64,000 nucleotides of DNA from Prosapia bicincta (lineage: Eukaryota; Arthropoda; Insecta; Hemiptera; Cercopidae), in NCBI GenBank assembly GCA_036971475.1, contig JBAIZL010000001.1:148340044-148404043 (forward strand). The letters are read 5' to 3'. This document shows positions 12,271 through 23,175 of the stretch, in pieces (the first letter of the stretch is position 1; each line of letters opens with the position of its first letter). The notes beneath the pieces are model-generated. The model had not been told where the DNA came from, ran no database searches, and worked only from the letters and a program-made list of their open reading frames with translations. Both the position numbers and the translations under genes were made by a program.

Positions 12271-13277
12271 AACTAAATTCATAGGAATACATATTGCGAT
12301 ATATATATATATAATAATATGTATGTATATCGGTCATAGATAACGTAAGGTTCAATAGTGAAAATTTTGAATGGCTCATAAAGAAATAAATATCAGTTTT
12401 AAAATATTTGGTACTACCCGTCGTAAAGTCAGTGAATATAGCACAGTTTATAATAAATAGAAAAGGTTTTTGGTGATGTAAAAACCAAATCAATAAAAAA
12501 GGATCAAGGAAAGTTTACATATATGTATGAAAAATTAGTATGTTTAAATATAGTCACTACTTCTTGCTTTGATATTATTGTAAGTTTATATACACAATGA
12601 TTACGTTGAAAACATAAAATCTATAAACAAATTGCATATTTGTAATTTCTAGTAACATATTCCCTCAGATATTATACTACATTTATAGTAAATATATAAG
12701 CTATTGTGAAAGGTTTTTTTTCAAGTAGTTTGATGAAAGTTTAAAATGAAAAAAAAAACGATTGGTGTGTTTTACAATATATTTGATAGTTTGCAAAATA
12801 AAATGCTTTTTACAAAATTATAACTTCCATTAAATAACCCAATATGTTGTTTATTACGAGGCTAGAAGCTTAAAAGATATATATGAATTGACTATAGGTT
12901 TTATCAATTGATAATAGGCTTATTGTACGTCAGGAACGAGGCAATATAACGAGGTTATTCGAGAACATATAATTACTATACAATTTTAATAAATAAATCC
13001 TCTATACAACAAATAACGTTTTACTTTATTTAATACTTTATGTGTATTTCAATTGCATAGGAACCATTATCAGAGGATATTCAATTATAATTACAAATAT
13101 AATTATCTTATAAAAATTATTGTATACAGTTATAATTACTATATATATAAAACCATAAAGTACATTTTGAGCATAAAGTTGATGGATCACAATTTAAGTA
13201 GGATCACAGTTAGTTTTATGACTACAAAAACTGCATTTATTAAACAAGTAATTAGTACATAAGCATTAAGTTAAAAC

Positions 13278-13352
<75 letters not shown>
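13278..13352. repeat. (AT)n microsatellite
   Basis: About 72 bp of uninterrupted AT dinucleotide. Confidence 0.9.
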
Positions 13353-13354
<2 letters not shown>

Positions 13355-13451
13355 ACATTAAAGGCACAAATATAATAATTAATTTTATGTATAAATATTA
13401 CTATAAACTAAATAAAGATAAGCTTTAACTTTTTAAAAAGTATTATGGTCA

Positions 13452-13452
<1 letters not shown>

Positions 13453-13482
<30 letters not shown>

Positions 13483-13753
13483 ACACAGTTTTCTTCTATT
13501 TACTCATCACTTAGTCTACACTTTAATGTACTTAAACAAGAATCTTACTTGGTATTTTTGTGAGTCGACATTTATGAACTATTAATTACATGTTCTCATT
13601 TTTGAGCTTATTTTAATATGTCTCAAAATAAGATAAAAAATGACACTACATAAATAATGGTTCTCGTTATATATACCAACCCATTTACCCAAATATTTAC
13701 CCACAACCCAAATATACCAAGTAAGATTCTTGTTCAATAACATTAAAGCCTAA

Positions 13754-13836
<83 letters not shown>
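13453..13836. mobile_element. Foldback copy of terminal-repeat family D, bounded by (TA)n/(GT)n
   Basis: The inverted arms at about 13509-13556 and 13716-13763 carry CAAGAATCTTACTTGGTA and its complement. The same family occurs at 22.16 kb and 61.6-62.3 kb. A (TA)n tract precedes it (13453-13477), and a compound (AT)n(GT)n tract follows (13759-13836). The 22-kb copy adjoins a Penelope-like endonuclease fragment, so this is probably a PLE terminal-repeat pair. Confidence 0.55.
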
Positions 13837-13839
<3 letters not shown>

Positions 13840-15101
13840 GAATTAAAAGAGTTTACACTAGACAATATATTTGGGTCTTAAACCATCATATACTTATTAT
13901 GTAGGCCTAATAATAATGCAACAACTAATTTTACAATTGAAAATGTGCAAAATCTTTTGTAATTACACATCTAAACATTTCCAAAAGGTTATTTTTGTTT
14001 CTTACTACTATGATCCACAAAACAAGATAACGGCACAATTAACATATATATTAAGGTCCGCGAACAGTTTTAATGTATGTGTATATATCTACATATATTA
14101 CACAACAATCTCAATAAGTACAGCAATAATTTTTCGAAATATTTCAGTTCAATGATATTTACAATTACAGGTCCAACATTCTCAGAATAATATAAACTAT
14201 TTCAAAAGATAACTAAATTAACTATGCCAAGCCATATTTAAAATGCCATCATAATAACAAAGCCATATTTACAACATTAGATATTGTGTACAAGGATTTA
14301 TTCACTTTATAAATTGTATCATATTGATTTATTCCTCATTTTCAGGATTATTAGTAATAATTTATTAATCTTTGTATTATTTTTCTATAAAACTGAAATT
14401 ATGTCTTTGAATAACACCATGCATACTTTAACGTATTGGAAATATGGTATTCCTTTGACGTGATTATTTAATCGGCCTAGACTGGAAAAATATTTTTAGT
14501 GCTCCCTGGTGTTCTTATTTAGATTAAGTATTTATATATCGAATAAATAGTACAAATCGGTACAGACACTGTTGCGCGGGACCACACACGCGCTTGGACA
14601 CACATAGGTAAGGTGTACAAACATTATGCTCGTTTCAGCAATCGATTTACAATAGTATTTAAATTGACTACAATTTTACTTTTTTTAATCATTTTAAATA
14701 TGTTTTAAACGTTAAAAATGTCTATCTTTTCTTAACTTAACGTTTTTAACTTATAAATTTTGAATAAGGACTCCCAACTTTTGTTGTTTTGGTTTCTGTC
14801 TCTAATTTCACTATTTTTATTTTTCACATATTTAATGAATCTTACATTTAAAGACACTAAACTCAATTTAATTTGATGTCCAATTGTTAAAATAAAGACT
14901 TTAAAATTGCAAAATATAAATGAGAAAACAAATTAAAAAAGAAGCTACAATTTTGAATAATGACGAACGTTTATTTTTTTGTTTGATATGGTACAAGAAT
15001 TAAAGTGAAGTCTTCGATTGAAACTTTGTGTCAAATTAGAGGTTTTTAGATTTCAATATTAATATATCAATTATTTGCTAAATTAAGGTATGCTAATATG
15101 G
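13840..15101. other. Intergenic sequence downstream of the first AAA gene
   Basis: AT-rich. An AATAAA on the minus strand (14970-14975), about 130 bp past the stop of the 15.1-16.5 kb gene, could be its polyadenylation signal. Nothing else recognised. Confidence 0.35.
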
Positions 15102-16508
15102 TTATACAATATTCCTTACACGCCATTTTAAAATTCCTTTGCAAAATTTTTCATACCATAACTTAAAATTTCTAAAATTAACATTTTCAACCCATACACC
15201 ACCGATTCTGTACTCATTAAAGTAATAAAGTTTCAATTTATCAAAAATGTATTCCCAAGTATCCAAGTTTGGGATTTTCACTAAACGTTTGTTCTGTTTT
15301 GTGCTAAACGTAAATTCTAGAAAACCCAACTCAAGAAAGTGTTTTAGCAAACTACTTCTTTTAGTAACAACATGTTTCGTAAAGTTCGTGTACATATCTT
15401 TTACGTTTATAATATCCTGAATGGTCACGTTCTCCTGAAGGTTAATCGACATATGCCTATTGCTGAGAAGTTGAACTATATCAAGACGTAGTGGTGTATT
15501 CTTAAAAACCATTTCAACTTTATATGGGCAATCAGTTTTGAGCAAGTAATTTTTTACATTGCCGAATTTCAAAATATTCAAAATTGAAAATGGGTTGTAA
15601 ATCCGTACACCGTTCATAGATGACTGTCCCTTATATCGCCATTGTTCTTTCCGTATTGTGTCATTTGTTAATTTAAAGTTAACGGTTTGAAACATATTTT
15701 TTAGCTCAGCCTTTATAAATCCAAAAAATTTTACTAAATCGTGATCTTGCAAAAATTTGAAAATAGAGAATTTGAACGGAGGTGGGAAACAAAAAATACT
15801 AGAAATCCCTACGATTACGCCTCCCTTAACATACTCACTCGTCTCCAATAGTTTTAGTATATTATTCCTGAAAATTAACAGAAATGGTTCAATGGAGATA
15901 TTATGCACATTAAACATAGTATTCCTAAGAATGGAATCGTAATTGTCGATTAGTAAAAACACTTTAGTATTGTTATAATATTTGTACACAAATGTAACTA
16001 AATGTAATAAACCATCTTTTATTTGGTTGTGATGTAATTTTTCATGTGTATGATGATAACACCAAAGAAGGCATTGCACCTTTTCAGCAACTGTCAGCCT
16101 GCTATTATTATTACACACGTACAAATACTGTTTAAATCCCTTGCGAATAGTCCTTTGAAGAACTTCAAAAAACATGTCATAGGTTGTAACATTATATTCA
16201 CTCTTTAAATCTATATGAACTACTGGATATTTCCCAAAATGATCTATGAAAATTTGTTTTTCAAATTTATAAATATTGAGTCTTTTAAACAGCTTCGCTC
16301 TATTTTTAATTCCTTGCCGTTTTCCATGTTTGTCTACGTTAATCGATAAAAATGATTTTATCATGTTCAGATTAGACGACTTAAGGAAATGTCTAGGAGC
16401 TGTTATGAGCATAGTATTATAATGTAATATTTCCTTTAGCAAAAGAGTCTTATCAACAAAAGCAGGACTCTTTGCTAATTTGTAAAACTCAGTCTCGCCT
16501 ATTGTGAT
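15102..16508 (-). CDS. AAA-ATPase-like domain protein, large 3' exon (paralogue 1)
   Basis: An intact exon of 468 codons plus TAA resembles the AAA-ATPase-like family (PF09820). Motifs, numbered from the first exon codon: FVDKT at 18-22; P-loop region APRHFLKSSNL at 37-47, where the usual GK of the nucleotide loop is LK; GKYPVVHID at 93-100; Walker-B-like LLIDNYDS at 185-192; sensor-like VIVGIS around 232; YNPFSILN around 305; IPNLDTWEYIF near the C-terminus. Cysteines 132 and 146 match a pair in all four paralogues. The prokaryotic C-terminal PD-(D/E)XK nuclease is missing. The exon start is set by TTTCTGTGCAG|ATCACA, phase 0. A GTG codon just upstream is not a credible start. The product's role is unknown, and the changed P-loop makes classical ATP hydrolysis doubtful. 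FCFPPP at about 239 groups it with the 26.9-kb copy. Family call sure, function not. Confidence 0.8.
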   Translation of the reverse strand: MTIGETEFYKLAKSPAFVDKTLLLKEILHYNTMLITAPRHFLKSSNLNMIKSFLSINVDKHGKRQGIKNRAKLFKRLNIYKFEKQIFIDHFGKYPVVHIDLKSEYNVTTYDMFFEVLQRTIRKGFKQYLYVCNNNSRLTVAEKVQCLLWCYHHTHEKLHHNQIKDGLLHLVTFVYKYYNNTKVFLLIDNYDSILRNTMFNVHNISIEPFLLIFRNNILKLLETSEYVKGGVIVGISSIFCFPPPFKFSIFKFLQDHDLVKFFGFIKAELKNMFQTVNFKLTNDTIRKEQWRYKGQSSMNGVRIYNPFSILNILKFGNVKNYLLKTDCPYKVEMVFKNTPLRLDIVQLLSNRHMSINLQENVTIQDIINVKDMYTNFTKHVVTKRSSLLKHFLELGFLEFTFSTKQNKRLVKIPNLDTWEYIFDKLKLYYFNEYRIGGVWVENVNFRNFKLWYEKFCKGILKWRVRNIV

Positions 16509-16520
16509 CTGCACAGAAAT
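16509..16520 (-). other. Predicted 3' splice site of AAA paralogue 1
   Basis: The minus strand reads ATATTTCTGTGCAG before the conserved ATHACNATAGG. The same ATATTTYTGTRCAG precedes all four paralogues at the same codon. An ORF at 16499-16723 overlaps it out of frame and is probably intronic. Confidence 0.7.
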
Positions 16521-16867
16521 ATTTGTAATTTTTTATGTTGACATTTACAACTATATGCTGATATATCTAGAAATAAAATTTTCACAGTTATTATTCCGAA
16601 ATACATAGTTGAAAATTTTATAGTGGAAAATACAAAAGTAGAAGGTTTAAAACAAAACAGTAAAATAGTGAACATTAGTATATCGAAAGCATTTAATCGA
16701 GAAATGATGTTACGAATAAACATTTAATATTTAGTAATTTGTTATCATATTATTTTTTCAAATAACACTAAAGACAATATTTTGAATGTTTAGTACATTT
16801 TTGATATAGTTATACTTTATAATTAAATAATAAAAATATATACAACTCACAAATATACAATTTTTTA

Positions 16868-16913
16868 TTTCAAACGCGTTTCGACGACTACTTTGTCGTC
16901 ATCTTCAGTGAAA
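16868..16913 (-). ncRNA. Hammerhead ribozyme candidate (family A copy 1, left arm)
   Basis: Mirror image of the plus-strand motif in the right arm, base for base. Stem I UUUCA/UGAAA, CUGAAGA, stem II GACGAC/GUCGUC, GAAA, stem III CG/CG with no loop, then UU. Predicted cleavage falls between 16873 and 16872. Confidence 0.65.
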
Positions 16914-17083
16914 ATACACAAATGAAATTAACTAAAAAATATATATATATTAAACATAACCTATAAAGTTTTAGCAAAGGTAAAAACAAAAGTGAAAGCT
17001 TTCACTTTTGTTTTTACCTTTGCTAAAACTTTATAGGTTATGTTTAATATATATATATTTTTTAGTTAATTTCATTTGTGTAT

Positions 17084-17129
17084 TTTCACTGAAGATGACG
17101 ACAAAGTAGTCGTCGAAACGCGTTTGAAA
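17084..17129 (+). ncRNA. Hammerhead ribozyme candidate (family A copy 1, right arm)
   Basis: The order fits a type I hammerhead: stem I 5' strand UUUCA (17084-17088), CUGAAGA (17089-17095), stem II GACGAC/GUCGUC with an AAAGUA-type loop, GAAA (17115-17118), stem III CGCG (17119-17122), UU (17123-17124), and stem I 3' strand UGAAA. Stem III is two self-complementary base pairs without a loop, a form expected to work best as a dimer. All core positions match the consensus. Activity is untested. Confidence 0.65.
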
Positions 17130-17810
17130 TAAAAAATTGTATATTTGTGAGTTGTATATATTTTTATTATTTAATTATAACTTTCACTCACAAGCCAGCT
17201 CGAATATTATTTATAGTTATACTTTGCTTGTGCCAAAAAAAGTCCATCGTTATTACAATTACTGACAAACATCGTTGTGATATCTTTGACTAAAAAAGTC
17301 GATTAAATTCAAATTACATGAAAATTTCAAGAAATTCATACTTACATTTCCTATAGCTCGATATGGTAATACAAAAACAATAATAAAAATGTGCGTTGAA
17401 AAATGCATTGTATTATTTTACTTTTTGGTTAATATATTGAATAAGTTAATCTCTTGTGGTAATTCACTGCGCGAGAATCAGCAGTCCGCTACAGTCAGTT
17501 TCTTTATCAACAATAATGAGCATTAGCTGAGATAAAAAACGTTTATCTTATATGTGGGATATCCGTAACGGAATTCCTTTCCTTTTCATTTTATAAACTA
17601 CATTCGTTTATCCGGATTCACCTTTTCCGAAATAATACAATACAAAATACAAAGCGTTATTAATATGCTAGTATTGCTAAGACATACATAATATGTTGCT
17701 AACAAGTACCAAATTTCAAATGTTTATTTTAATATGTATCGAATAAAATTTAAAAAAAATATAACTATTCAAATGTATTCTCTTTTTAAGGTATTTAATC
17801 ATGTATTTTT

Positions 17811-18200
17811 TATATAGGCTAATGACAGGTCACAGACAATTTTGTTTTTTTAAAATACTTTCGAATTTCTTTTTTAAAGAGCACAATTTTAATTAAACAA
17901 GAATACAACATAATTTATTCTTTATAAAATACATAACATTATAAAAAACATAATAAAAATCAACAAATTATAAAACTCCTAATAAATATCCCTCTACAAG
18001 GGTGATACAAAAAAAAAATTGAATTTTAAATGGATATTTATTAAAGGTTTGTTAATTTTTATTATGTTTTATATAATGTTATGCATTTTATAAATAGTAA
18101 GTAAAATTGAGCTCTTAAAAAGGAATTTCGGAAAGAAATTTGAAACGTTGAGTGTTATAAAAAAAGCAAAATTGTCTGTGATCTGTCATTAGCCTGTATA
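17811..18200. mobile_element. Foldback element, family C
   Basis: Ends are inverted repeats (TATATAGGCTAATGACAGG... and ...CTGTCATTAGCCTGTATA), and the arms continue with mismatches through nearly the whole 390 bp (for example AATTTCTTT, TAATTAAA, CATAATAAAAATCAACAAATTATAAAACTCCTAATAAATATCC in part). The plus strand at 18114-18145 has a degenerate hammerhead order: CUUAAAA, stem AAUUUC/GAAAUU, GAAACG. A one-arm relative lies at 37545-37740. Confidence 0.6.
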
Positions 18201-20110
18201 AGAAATTAATAGTTATTAACATACATTAAATATAAATATTAGTTGATCATGTATTTTAAAAGGATTGGTATAAGAAAGTTAAATTCAATGTAAATTAGTC
18301 ATTTTTGTAGAAATTTCTAACTTAAAGCTATCAACAAAACAATGGATGGTATAAGGTATTTTTATAATCATATGTTATAAAACAAACAAAAGTATTTGAT
18401 TCAATTTTTATTCAGTCAGTGTTTAAAAAGTTTAATGAAAAATGTAGTATCTAATATAAATATCAAATGGAAAGTATTGAGCATGTTGTAACAGGACTTT
18501 AACGTAATAAAACGTTCACCTAACGTAATTTTAAGTAATAACGATTTTTATACGAAGTTTTATACGAAAATCGTACTTTCGACTAAAATTTAAGGTATTA
18601 AAAATTTTTTCTAAACTGTAAAATTATTCCTTTTATAGTAACTTATGATTAGAGTTTATTAACTCATGGAGTCACAAGAAATGCCATTTTGTTATAAGAA
18701 AAAGTAGAATAAACAACAATGTGCTTGCCTCTCAATTGTGAAAGAAGAACTCGTTGGTTTTCTGCAGCTTTGGAATATCATTTTAAACTGCAGACTAAGT
18801 ATACGATTTTGATCAATATTTTTCTCCTTTTCTAATTATAAATGTTTTTTTCTATCAGAAAAAGCCTACATATTTAGACCCTAAATAAAAAACCGTTAAT
18901 TACTTTATTGGTATACAACTTTCACAATGCCATATATAATATTTCGAAAGAGAGTCCTTACTGCCAAACAGTACCTCATAGATTTATATATTATTCCTAA
19001 TTACTATATTTGAATACAAAAGTAAGGAAGGCAACTACAAATTTAATAGATTTTAACGTCAATACTGCATTATCTTATGACTCGTAAAAATTCAAATATG
19101 CAACACTTTAAAAAAATTTGGAAAGCAAATGAACAAATTCTTATTTTACAAAAGATATGGATTGAATGTGGAACGATCAAAAGGTAGGCGTTACGGTATT
19201 TATAAACACTTGCAGATTAAGAAACCAGGTGTTTTGTTACCGAACAAGGCGTAAACACTTATAGACATGAAATTATTCAAAATTTTCAATGCAAATTTAC
19301 GTACGAATAACCTCAGTATTAAACTAAAATAAAATAAAACAAGACGCGTAATGCTTACAAAAAAGGCAAGCAAAAATTATTACAATAATAAATTATTTAC
19401 CACAATGATGAATTAATTTATTCAGTTTTACAATGCGTCAAATCCCACCCGTAACTATAATTAACTAGTAGTAATAAAGCCAAACATATTTATAGGCTTT
19501 ATAAACTATTTAACTTTTACCAGAAATTATAAGTCTACAACATTTATATTCAAGGTCAAATTTTACGACCGGCTGCAAAAACATTTTATATTGGTTACTT
19601 AAAAATAACTCTCATGACTTACAATAAAACCCTAGGGAGTACGGTAACAATATCGACAGTAATACTACAAACCAGTAGCTTGAAGTTTATTACTGGCACA
19701 AATAATCGCTAGAAGAAAATTCCTTTGATCAGAATACAAGTACGTATATAACCAGAAAAATTAAAATGTTTCTTAAGACACTTTGTGAAACATAAAATAT
19801 TAGACCAACATTTCAGTAGTTGCCGAAATAATGACATTTACTGTTGGAGTAACTACTGTTCACATTTCTTTGCTTCAATAATATAGAGTTCAAGTTGCCA
19901 CAATAAAGACGCATTGGATAGAAGATAGAGAAATGATATTATTAACAAATGATACTTTTCTCATTTCTCAAATGCCAAACGAAATACTGAAAACATAAAA
20001 CAGCTATTACACTAGCTTAAACGACATTTCAATTTCCTTCACATTTACCCAAAGCTTGTTTTGAGGACTTTGGGGGTTTTGGGAACCTTGAGGGTTTTAT
20101 AAAATAAGAG
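18201..20110. other. AT-rich intergenic sequence
   Basis: About 1.9 kb with no gene, RNA or repeat recognised. Confidence 0.4.
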
Positions 20111-20175
20111 GCTGCTAAGGGATAGTTAGTGGCAAACTCAGACATAAAGCTCGCAGCTGTATTGTGTGACTATAG

Positions 20176-20178
<3 letters not shown>

Positions 20179-20212
<34 letters not shown>

Positions 20213-20444
20213 TGATACGTATTCCTTCACGGATGGAAAAATATGACGAATAGTTACTATCTGAAGTACATCCGTTCATTCTGCAGTCCATAAATTCGCA
20301 GTTCCGACGTTTCGCTAGAATCTCATCCAGCATTGACGAGATGAACCAACAACAGTAGAAGAGCGAGACTTGCAGAATGAACGGATGTAATCCAGATAGT
20401 AACCATTCATCATATTTTTCCATCCGTGAAGGAATACGTATCAG

Positions 20445-20524
<80 letters not shown>
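20179..20524. mobile_element. Foldback element, family F copy 2, with (TA)n and (CA)n(TA)n flanks
   Basis: Arms at about 20211-20286 and 20371-20445 are inverted repeats sharing ACGTATTCCTTCACGGATGG and CATCCGTTCATTCTGCA. The left half continues with GTTCCGACGTTTCGCTAGAAT, as in the 12-kb copy. (TA)n lies to the left (20179-20210) and (CA)n(TA)n to the right (20445-20524). The 155-codon ORF across it is a repeat artefact. Confidence 0.6.
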
Positions 20525-20527
<3 letters not shown>

Positions 20528-20778
20528 AGTTGTAATGTCGGCATAAGAGGGACGCACCCCTGACTGCACTGATGCACGCCATCTATTAAGTGTGAGTCTT
20601 ATTAAACTTTCCACTGGAGGTCAAATTTTTCAATAACAAAATGATTCACAACAAAATTATAGCACTTAGCGATTGCTCGATTGTCTTGACGGCCGTAAAT
20701 ATCATTACTAATAGCGTTGTAGCGAAGTTAAATAAGCCATTATATCTTTGTAGGTCCATCCGGTCTGATTCCTTTCTT

Positions 20779-21027
20779 CTAAACAACGGATGGTAACAGT
20801 TTTAGTATATTTTTAAAGAATCTGAAAATATTCCTCCAAGTTACATTTTCTCTTCTAGTACGTTCATTAGATACCAGAAACCATTTTAAAAATCTAAAAT
20901 CTGAGTTTATCCAGTGACATTCTATTTGGTTTTTCATTTCAGAAATTGAAGTGGTAAAAAGAAATGACACAACACAGAAGCAAAATACACATATATGATA
21001 CAATTTGCTATTCCTAGGATAAACCAT
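20779..21027 (-). CDS. Short ORF with signal-peptide-like N-terminus, uncertain
   Basis: From an ATG at 21027 the minus strand encodes 82 residues. After MVYPRNSK come a hydrophobic core ICVFCFCVVSFLFTTS and then a polar, Trp- and Arg-containing tail with one N-glycosylation sequon (NVT). This could be a signal-peptide exon, and a phase-0 GT donor-like site (CTG|GTATCT) would splice in frame to the AAA exon at 16508, 4.3 kb downstream. Nothing confirms this, and AT-rich DNA often gives hydrophobic ORFs. Not a recognised family. Confidence 0.18.
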   Translation of the reverse strand: MVYPRNSKLYHICVFCFCVVSFLFTTSISEMKNQIECHWINSDFRFLKWFLVSNERTRRENVTWRNIFRFFKNILKLLPSVV

Positions 21028-21424
21028 CTGATCAAGCAAGGATCAAACGGTCCTTAAACCTCGTGCTCAGCTGCACTATCCAGTGTTTTAGCTGTTCCGA
21101 TCTCAGGCTCGATAAAGCCAACAAAAACAATTTATTTATCTAAACAATTTGTTAATGAAATCAAACGCTATCGAACTCTATAGATTCGGTTGGGTTTTAA
21201 CTAATGTTTGGTTATATTATAACAAAAAAAGCCGATGAAGTTTGATGTGAGTATTTTACCTTTTTATGTGTACGTCTATAAATATATAATTAGTATCGTT
21301 TCTCTATTTATTAACTTTGTCTCCTTAAGATATTTTAGTTAAAAATATACAGATTGTCATGAGTACCCAATAAATGTCCTGATTGTTTAATTCTAAATAT
21401 ACGCACAAATATACAAGTAAAATA

Positions 21425-21790
21425 TGTTACAATGAAAATATTGGAAATAACTCCAATGCCACCAAAAAATATTCAAAATAACAAATAAAATAAGTTACCT
21501 AAGATTAAAACATTATGTACATTTCGATAACCATGTCATCATCATCATCAGAGGATCTTATTGCAAAATTACAATCTACCAAACAAAAAGTTACAAACTA
21601 GAGTGAATATTTGTTTGCTAGATTGTAATTTTGCATTAGATCCTCTGTTGATGATGACATGGTTATCGAAATTTACATAAAGTTTTAATCTTAAGTAACT
21701 TGTTTTATTTGTTATTTTTGAATTATTTTGTGGTATTGGGGTTATTTCCAATATTTTCATTGTAATATATTGAACCACTGTGTTCTTTAT
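21425..21790. mobile_element. PLE-like foldback, family B copy 1
   Basis: Two inverted arms of about 165 bp share TAACTTGTTTTATTTGTTATT, ACATGGTTATCGAAAT, AGATTGTAATTTTGCA and CAATATTTTCATTGTAA. The minus strand of the left arm keeps the hammerhead order at 21522-21551 (CUGAUGA, GAUGAC-type stem, GAAA, UGU/ACA, UA), although stem I no longer pairs. The right arm has CUGUUGA. ORFs at 21569-21778 and 21723-21986 partly translate the repeat and are not believed. Confidence 0.65.
21510..21560 (-). ncRNA. Hammerhead-like motif, family B copy 1
   Basis: CUGAUGA, GAAA and a self-complementary UGUACA stem III followed by UA are all present. Stem II has one weak pair (GAUGAC/GUUAUC). The flanks (..AUCCU and AUGUUU..) pair poorly, so stem I is lost compared with the 32.4-kb copy. 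Confidence 0.4.
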
Positions 21791-22114
21791 ATTGTAAAAG
21801 TAAAATATACATCAAAATTATGCTTACAAATATAACTATAATTAAGTTAGCGATGCCAATGTTGTTGTATAACTTTGGTTTAAGAAAAAGACATAGGCTG
21901 TTAAGAAAACTAGAGTAAAGATATTGTATCATTCCAATTGTGAATAGACTGAAACTTGTATACGGTAATATTGTTGAAACGTGCAACTGGAAGAATTGGC
22001 AAATCTTATATAAATCATATGGTAGTATACTTTAAAAAAACCATGATTTATTATCTAGCATAATAACCATACTCTGTTGCAAAATAATAACAACATTTTC
22101 TAATATATATAATA

Positions 22115-22115
<1 letters not shown>

Positions 22116-22151
<36 letters not shown>
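22116..22151. repeat. (TA)n microsatellite
   Basis: A TA tract directly beside the start of the family D repeat and PLE remnant. Confidence 0.8.
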
Positions 22152-22153
<2 letters not shown>

Positions 22154-22154
22154 C

Positions 22155-22880
22155 CCTACTTTACAAGAATCTTACTTGGTATTTATGCGAGTTAACTTTC
22201 AAAGATAGATAGTATCCCCATTGTCGAGCATCACTGACCGAGGGTTGTAGTAGACTGCCAGATGTGGAATTTCTGTTGTCAAGTGGTGTACCGATGTGTA
22301 CTATTTTCGGATTCACTGCACTATGGGAGTCTTTTAAGTTTGTCTTGGGGTTAATTTGATCTATTATGTTGAATAATTCATGTTGAACATGTGATTTTAT
22401 TTGTATTTGTTCGTTTATGATATTATTTTTATGTTTATAAATTTGTAGTTGTTCCCAGATTGTCATTTTCTACTTTTTTTTAATAGGTGTATGTTTTCTA
22501 ATGTGGGGAATGTGTGTTTGTTTTTGATGGTGTGTGTAGCTGTTTGAGTTGAAAATGTGAGGTTTGTATGCGTTGAGGTGTACTTAATATCTGTTAAAAA
22601 TTTTTTTTTTGTTTGGCCTTTGTATATTTTATTACAGTATGGATATCGATTTTATATATTCCGTGATTAAGTGTTGGATATATTTTTTTCCGGTTGGTTT
22701 ATTTTTATTGATTATGTGTCTCTGTGTTTTTGTAAGCTATGTTAATATTATTAATATTTAGTATTTTAGTTATTCCTTTTATGTTGTATCCTGTGTATGT
22801 AAAAGTGGCCCATTTTGAAACCGAGAATGTGATTAGTAAATACAAAAAAACTGTGTTGAAACATTATATTTATATATATA
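22155..22880 (-). pseudogene. Penelope-like element remnant: GIY-YIG endonuclease C-terminus plus terminal repeat
   Basis: Read on the minus strand from about 22800 down, frameshifted pieces give a pre-domain segment (ILNINNINIAYKNTETHNQ), a GIY-YIG-like segment (GIYKIDIHT with IYKGQTKKKF in the next frame), then HTIKNKHTFPTLENIHLLKK, a frameshift, and TIWEQLQIYKHKNNIINEQI. This is the usual order in the C-terminus of Penelope-like retroelement proteins, including the final E-x-L-x-I-Y helix. At least two frameshifts break it. It runs into family D repeat sequence (22155-22265), so D is probably this element's terminal repeat. The GTGATTAGTAAATACAA motif at about 22830 is the other D end. The ORF at 22161-22466 is the last piece of this frame. 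Confidence 0.65.
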
Positions 22881-22915
22881 TATATAATATTTACCAGGCA
22901 TTTCCATGGTAAATA

Positions 22916-23166
22916 TTATACCATTTTATTAATTTTCGTTATGTACACCCATAAGGTTACGATTAAAATTAGTACATATGAAAGAAAAAGATTCCTAACG
23001 TTTTTTACTGTTATTGAATACACCAGGTCTTTTGTTATGATGTTATAATCATTGTAATAAAATAATTCATTGAGATCTTCCGAGTATGAATAACAAGTAA
23101 GCTTAGTAACTCCATTAAGAATAACAAGTAATAAAAGCAGTGTGTGTCCAAGGAACAAAAAAAACT
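22916..23166 (-). CDS. Exon-like ORF with signal- or membrane-like segments, uncertain
   Basis: The minus-strand frame opens right after a CTCCTTCAG acceptor-like sequence at 23167-23175, with an in-frame stop 12 nt further upstream and no ATG, so it would have to be an internal or last exon. It encodes FFLFLGHTLLLLLVILNGV, then a Tyr/Asp/Glu-rich segment (SEDLNELFYYNDYN) and a C-terminal membrane-like stretch (LFLSYVLILIVTLWVYI) before TAA. The layout looks like a small membrane or secreted protein. No family recognised, and chance is a real alternative. Confidence 0.18.
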
Positions 23167-23175
23167 GAAGGAGTT

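Larger units (their letters stand above)
16807..17225. mobile_element. PLE-type palindromic insertion, family A copy 1, with 12-bp target duplication
   Basis: 16817-17180 is an essentially perfect palindrome, arms 182 bp, centre at 16998/16999 in AAAGCTTT. A non-palindromic tail (to about 17213, ACTTTCACTCACAAGCCAGC...) follows. TAGTTATACTTT flanks the unit at 16807-16818 and 17214-17225, a 12-bp target-site duplication. Each arm carries a complete hammerhead-type sequence. No coding sequence remains. The sharing of arm, tail and ribozyme with the 33.6-kb copy shows a real repeat family. I infer a non-autonomous Penelope-like derivative, since hammerheads are known from PLEs. Confidence 0.8.

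Noticed and set aside
12088..12276. Conserved peptide containing EILAKRRNCEF, shared with the 20.2-kb repeat
   Set aside because: The conservation is of the DNA repeat. One arm is inverted and frames end in (TA)n, so it is not treated as a gene.
16499..16723. 74-codon ORF as N-terminus of AAA paralogue 1
   Set aside because: It overlaps the acceptor in another frame, and a 40-nt intron would be too short. More likely intron sequence.
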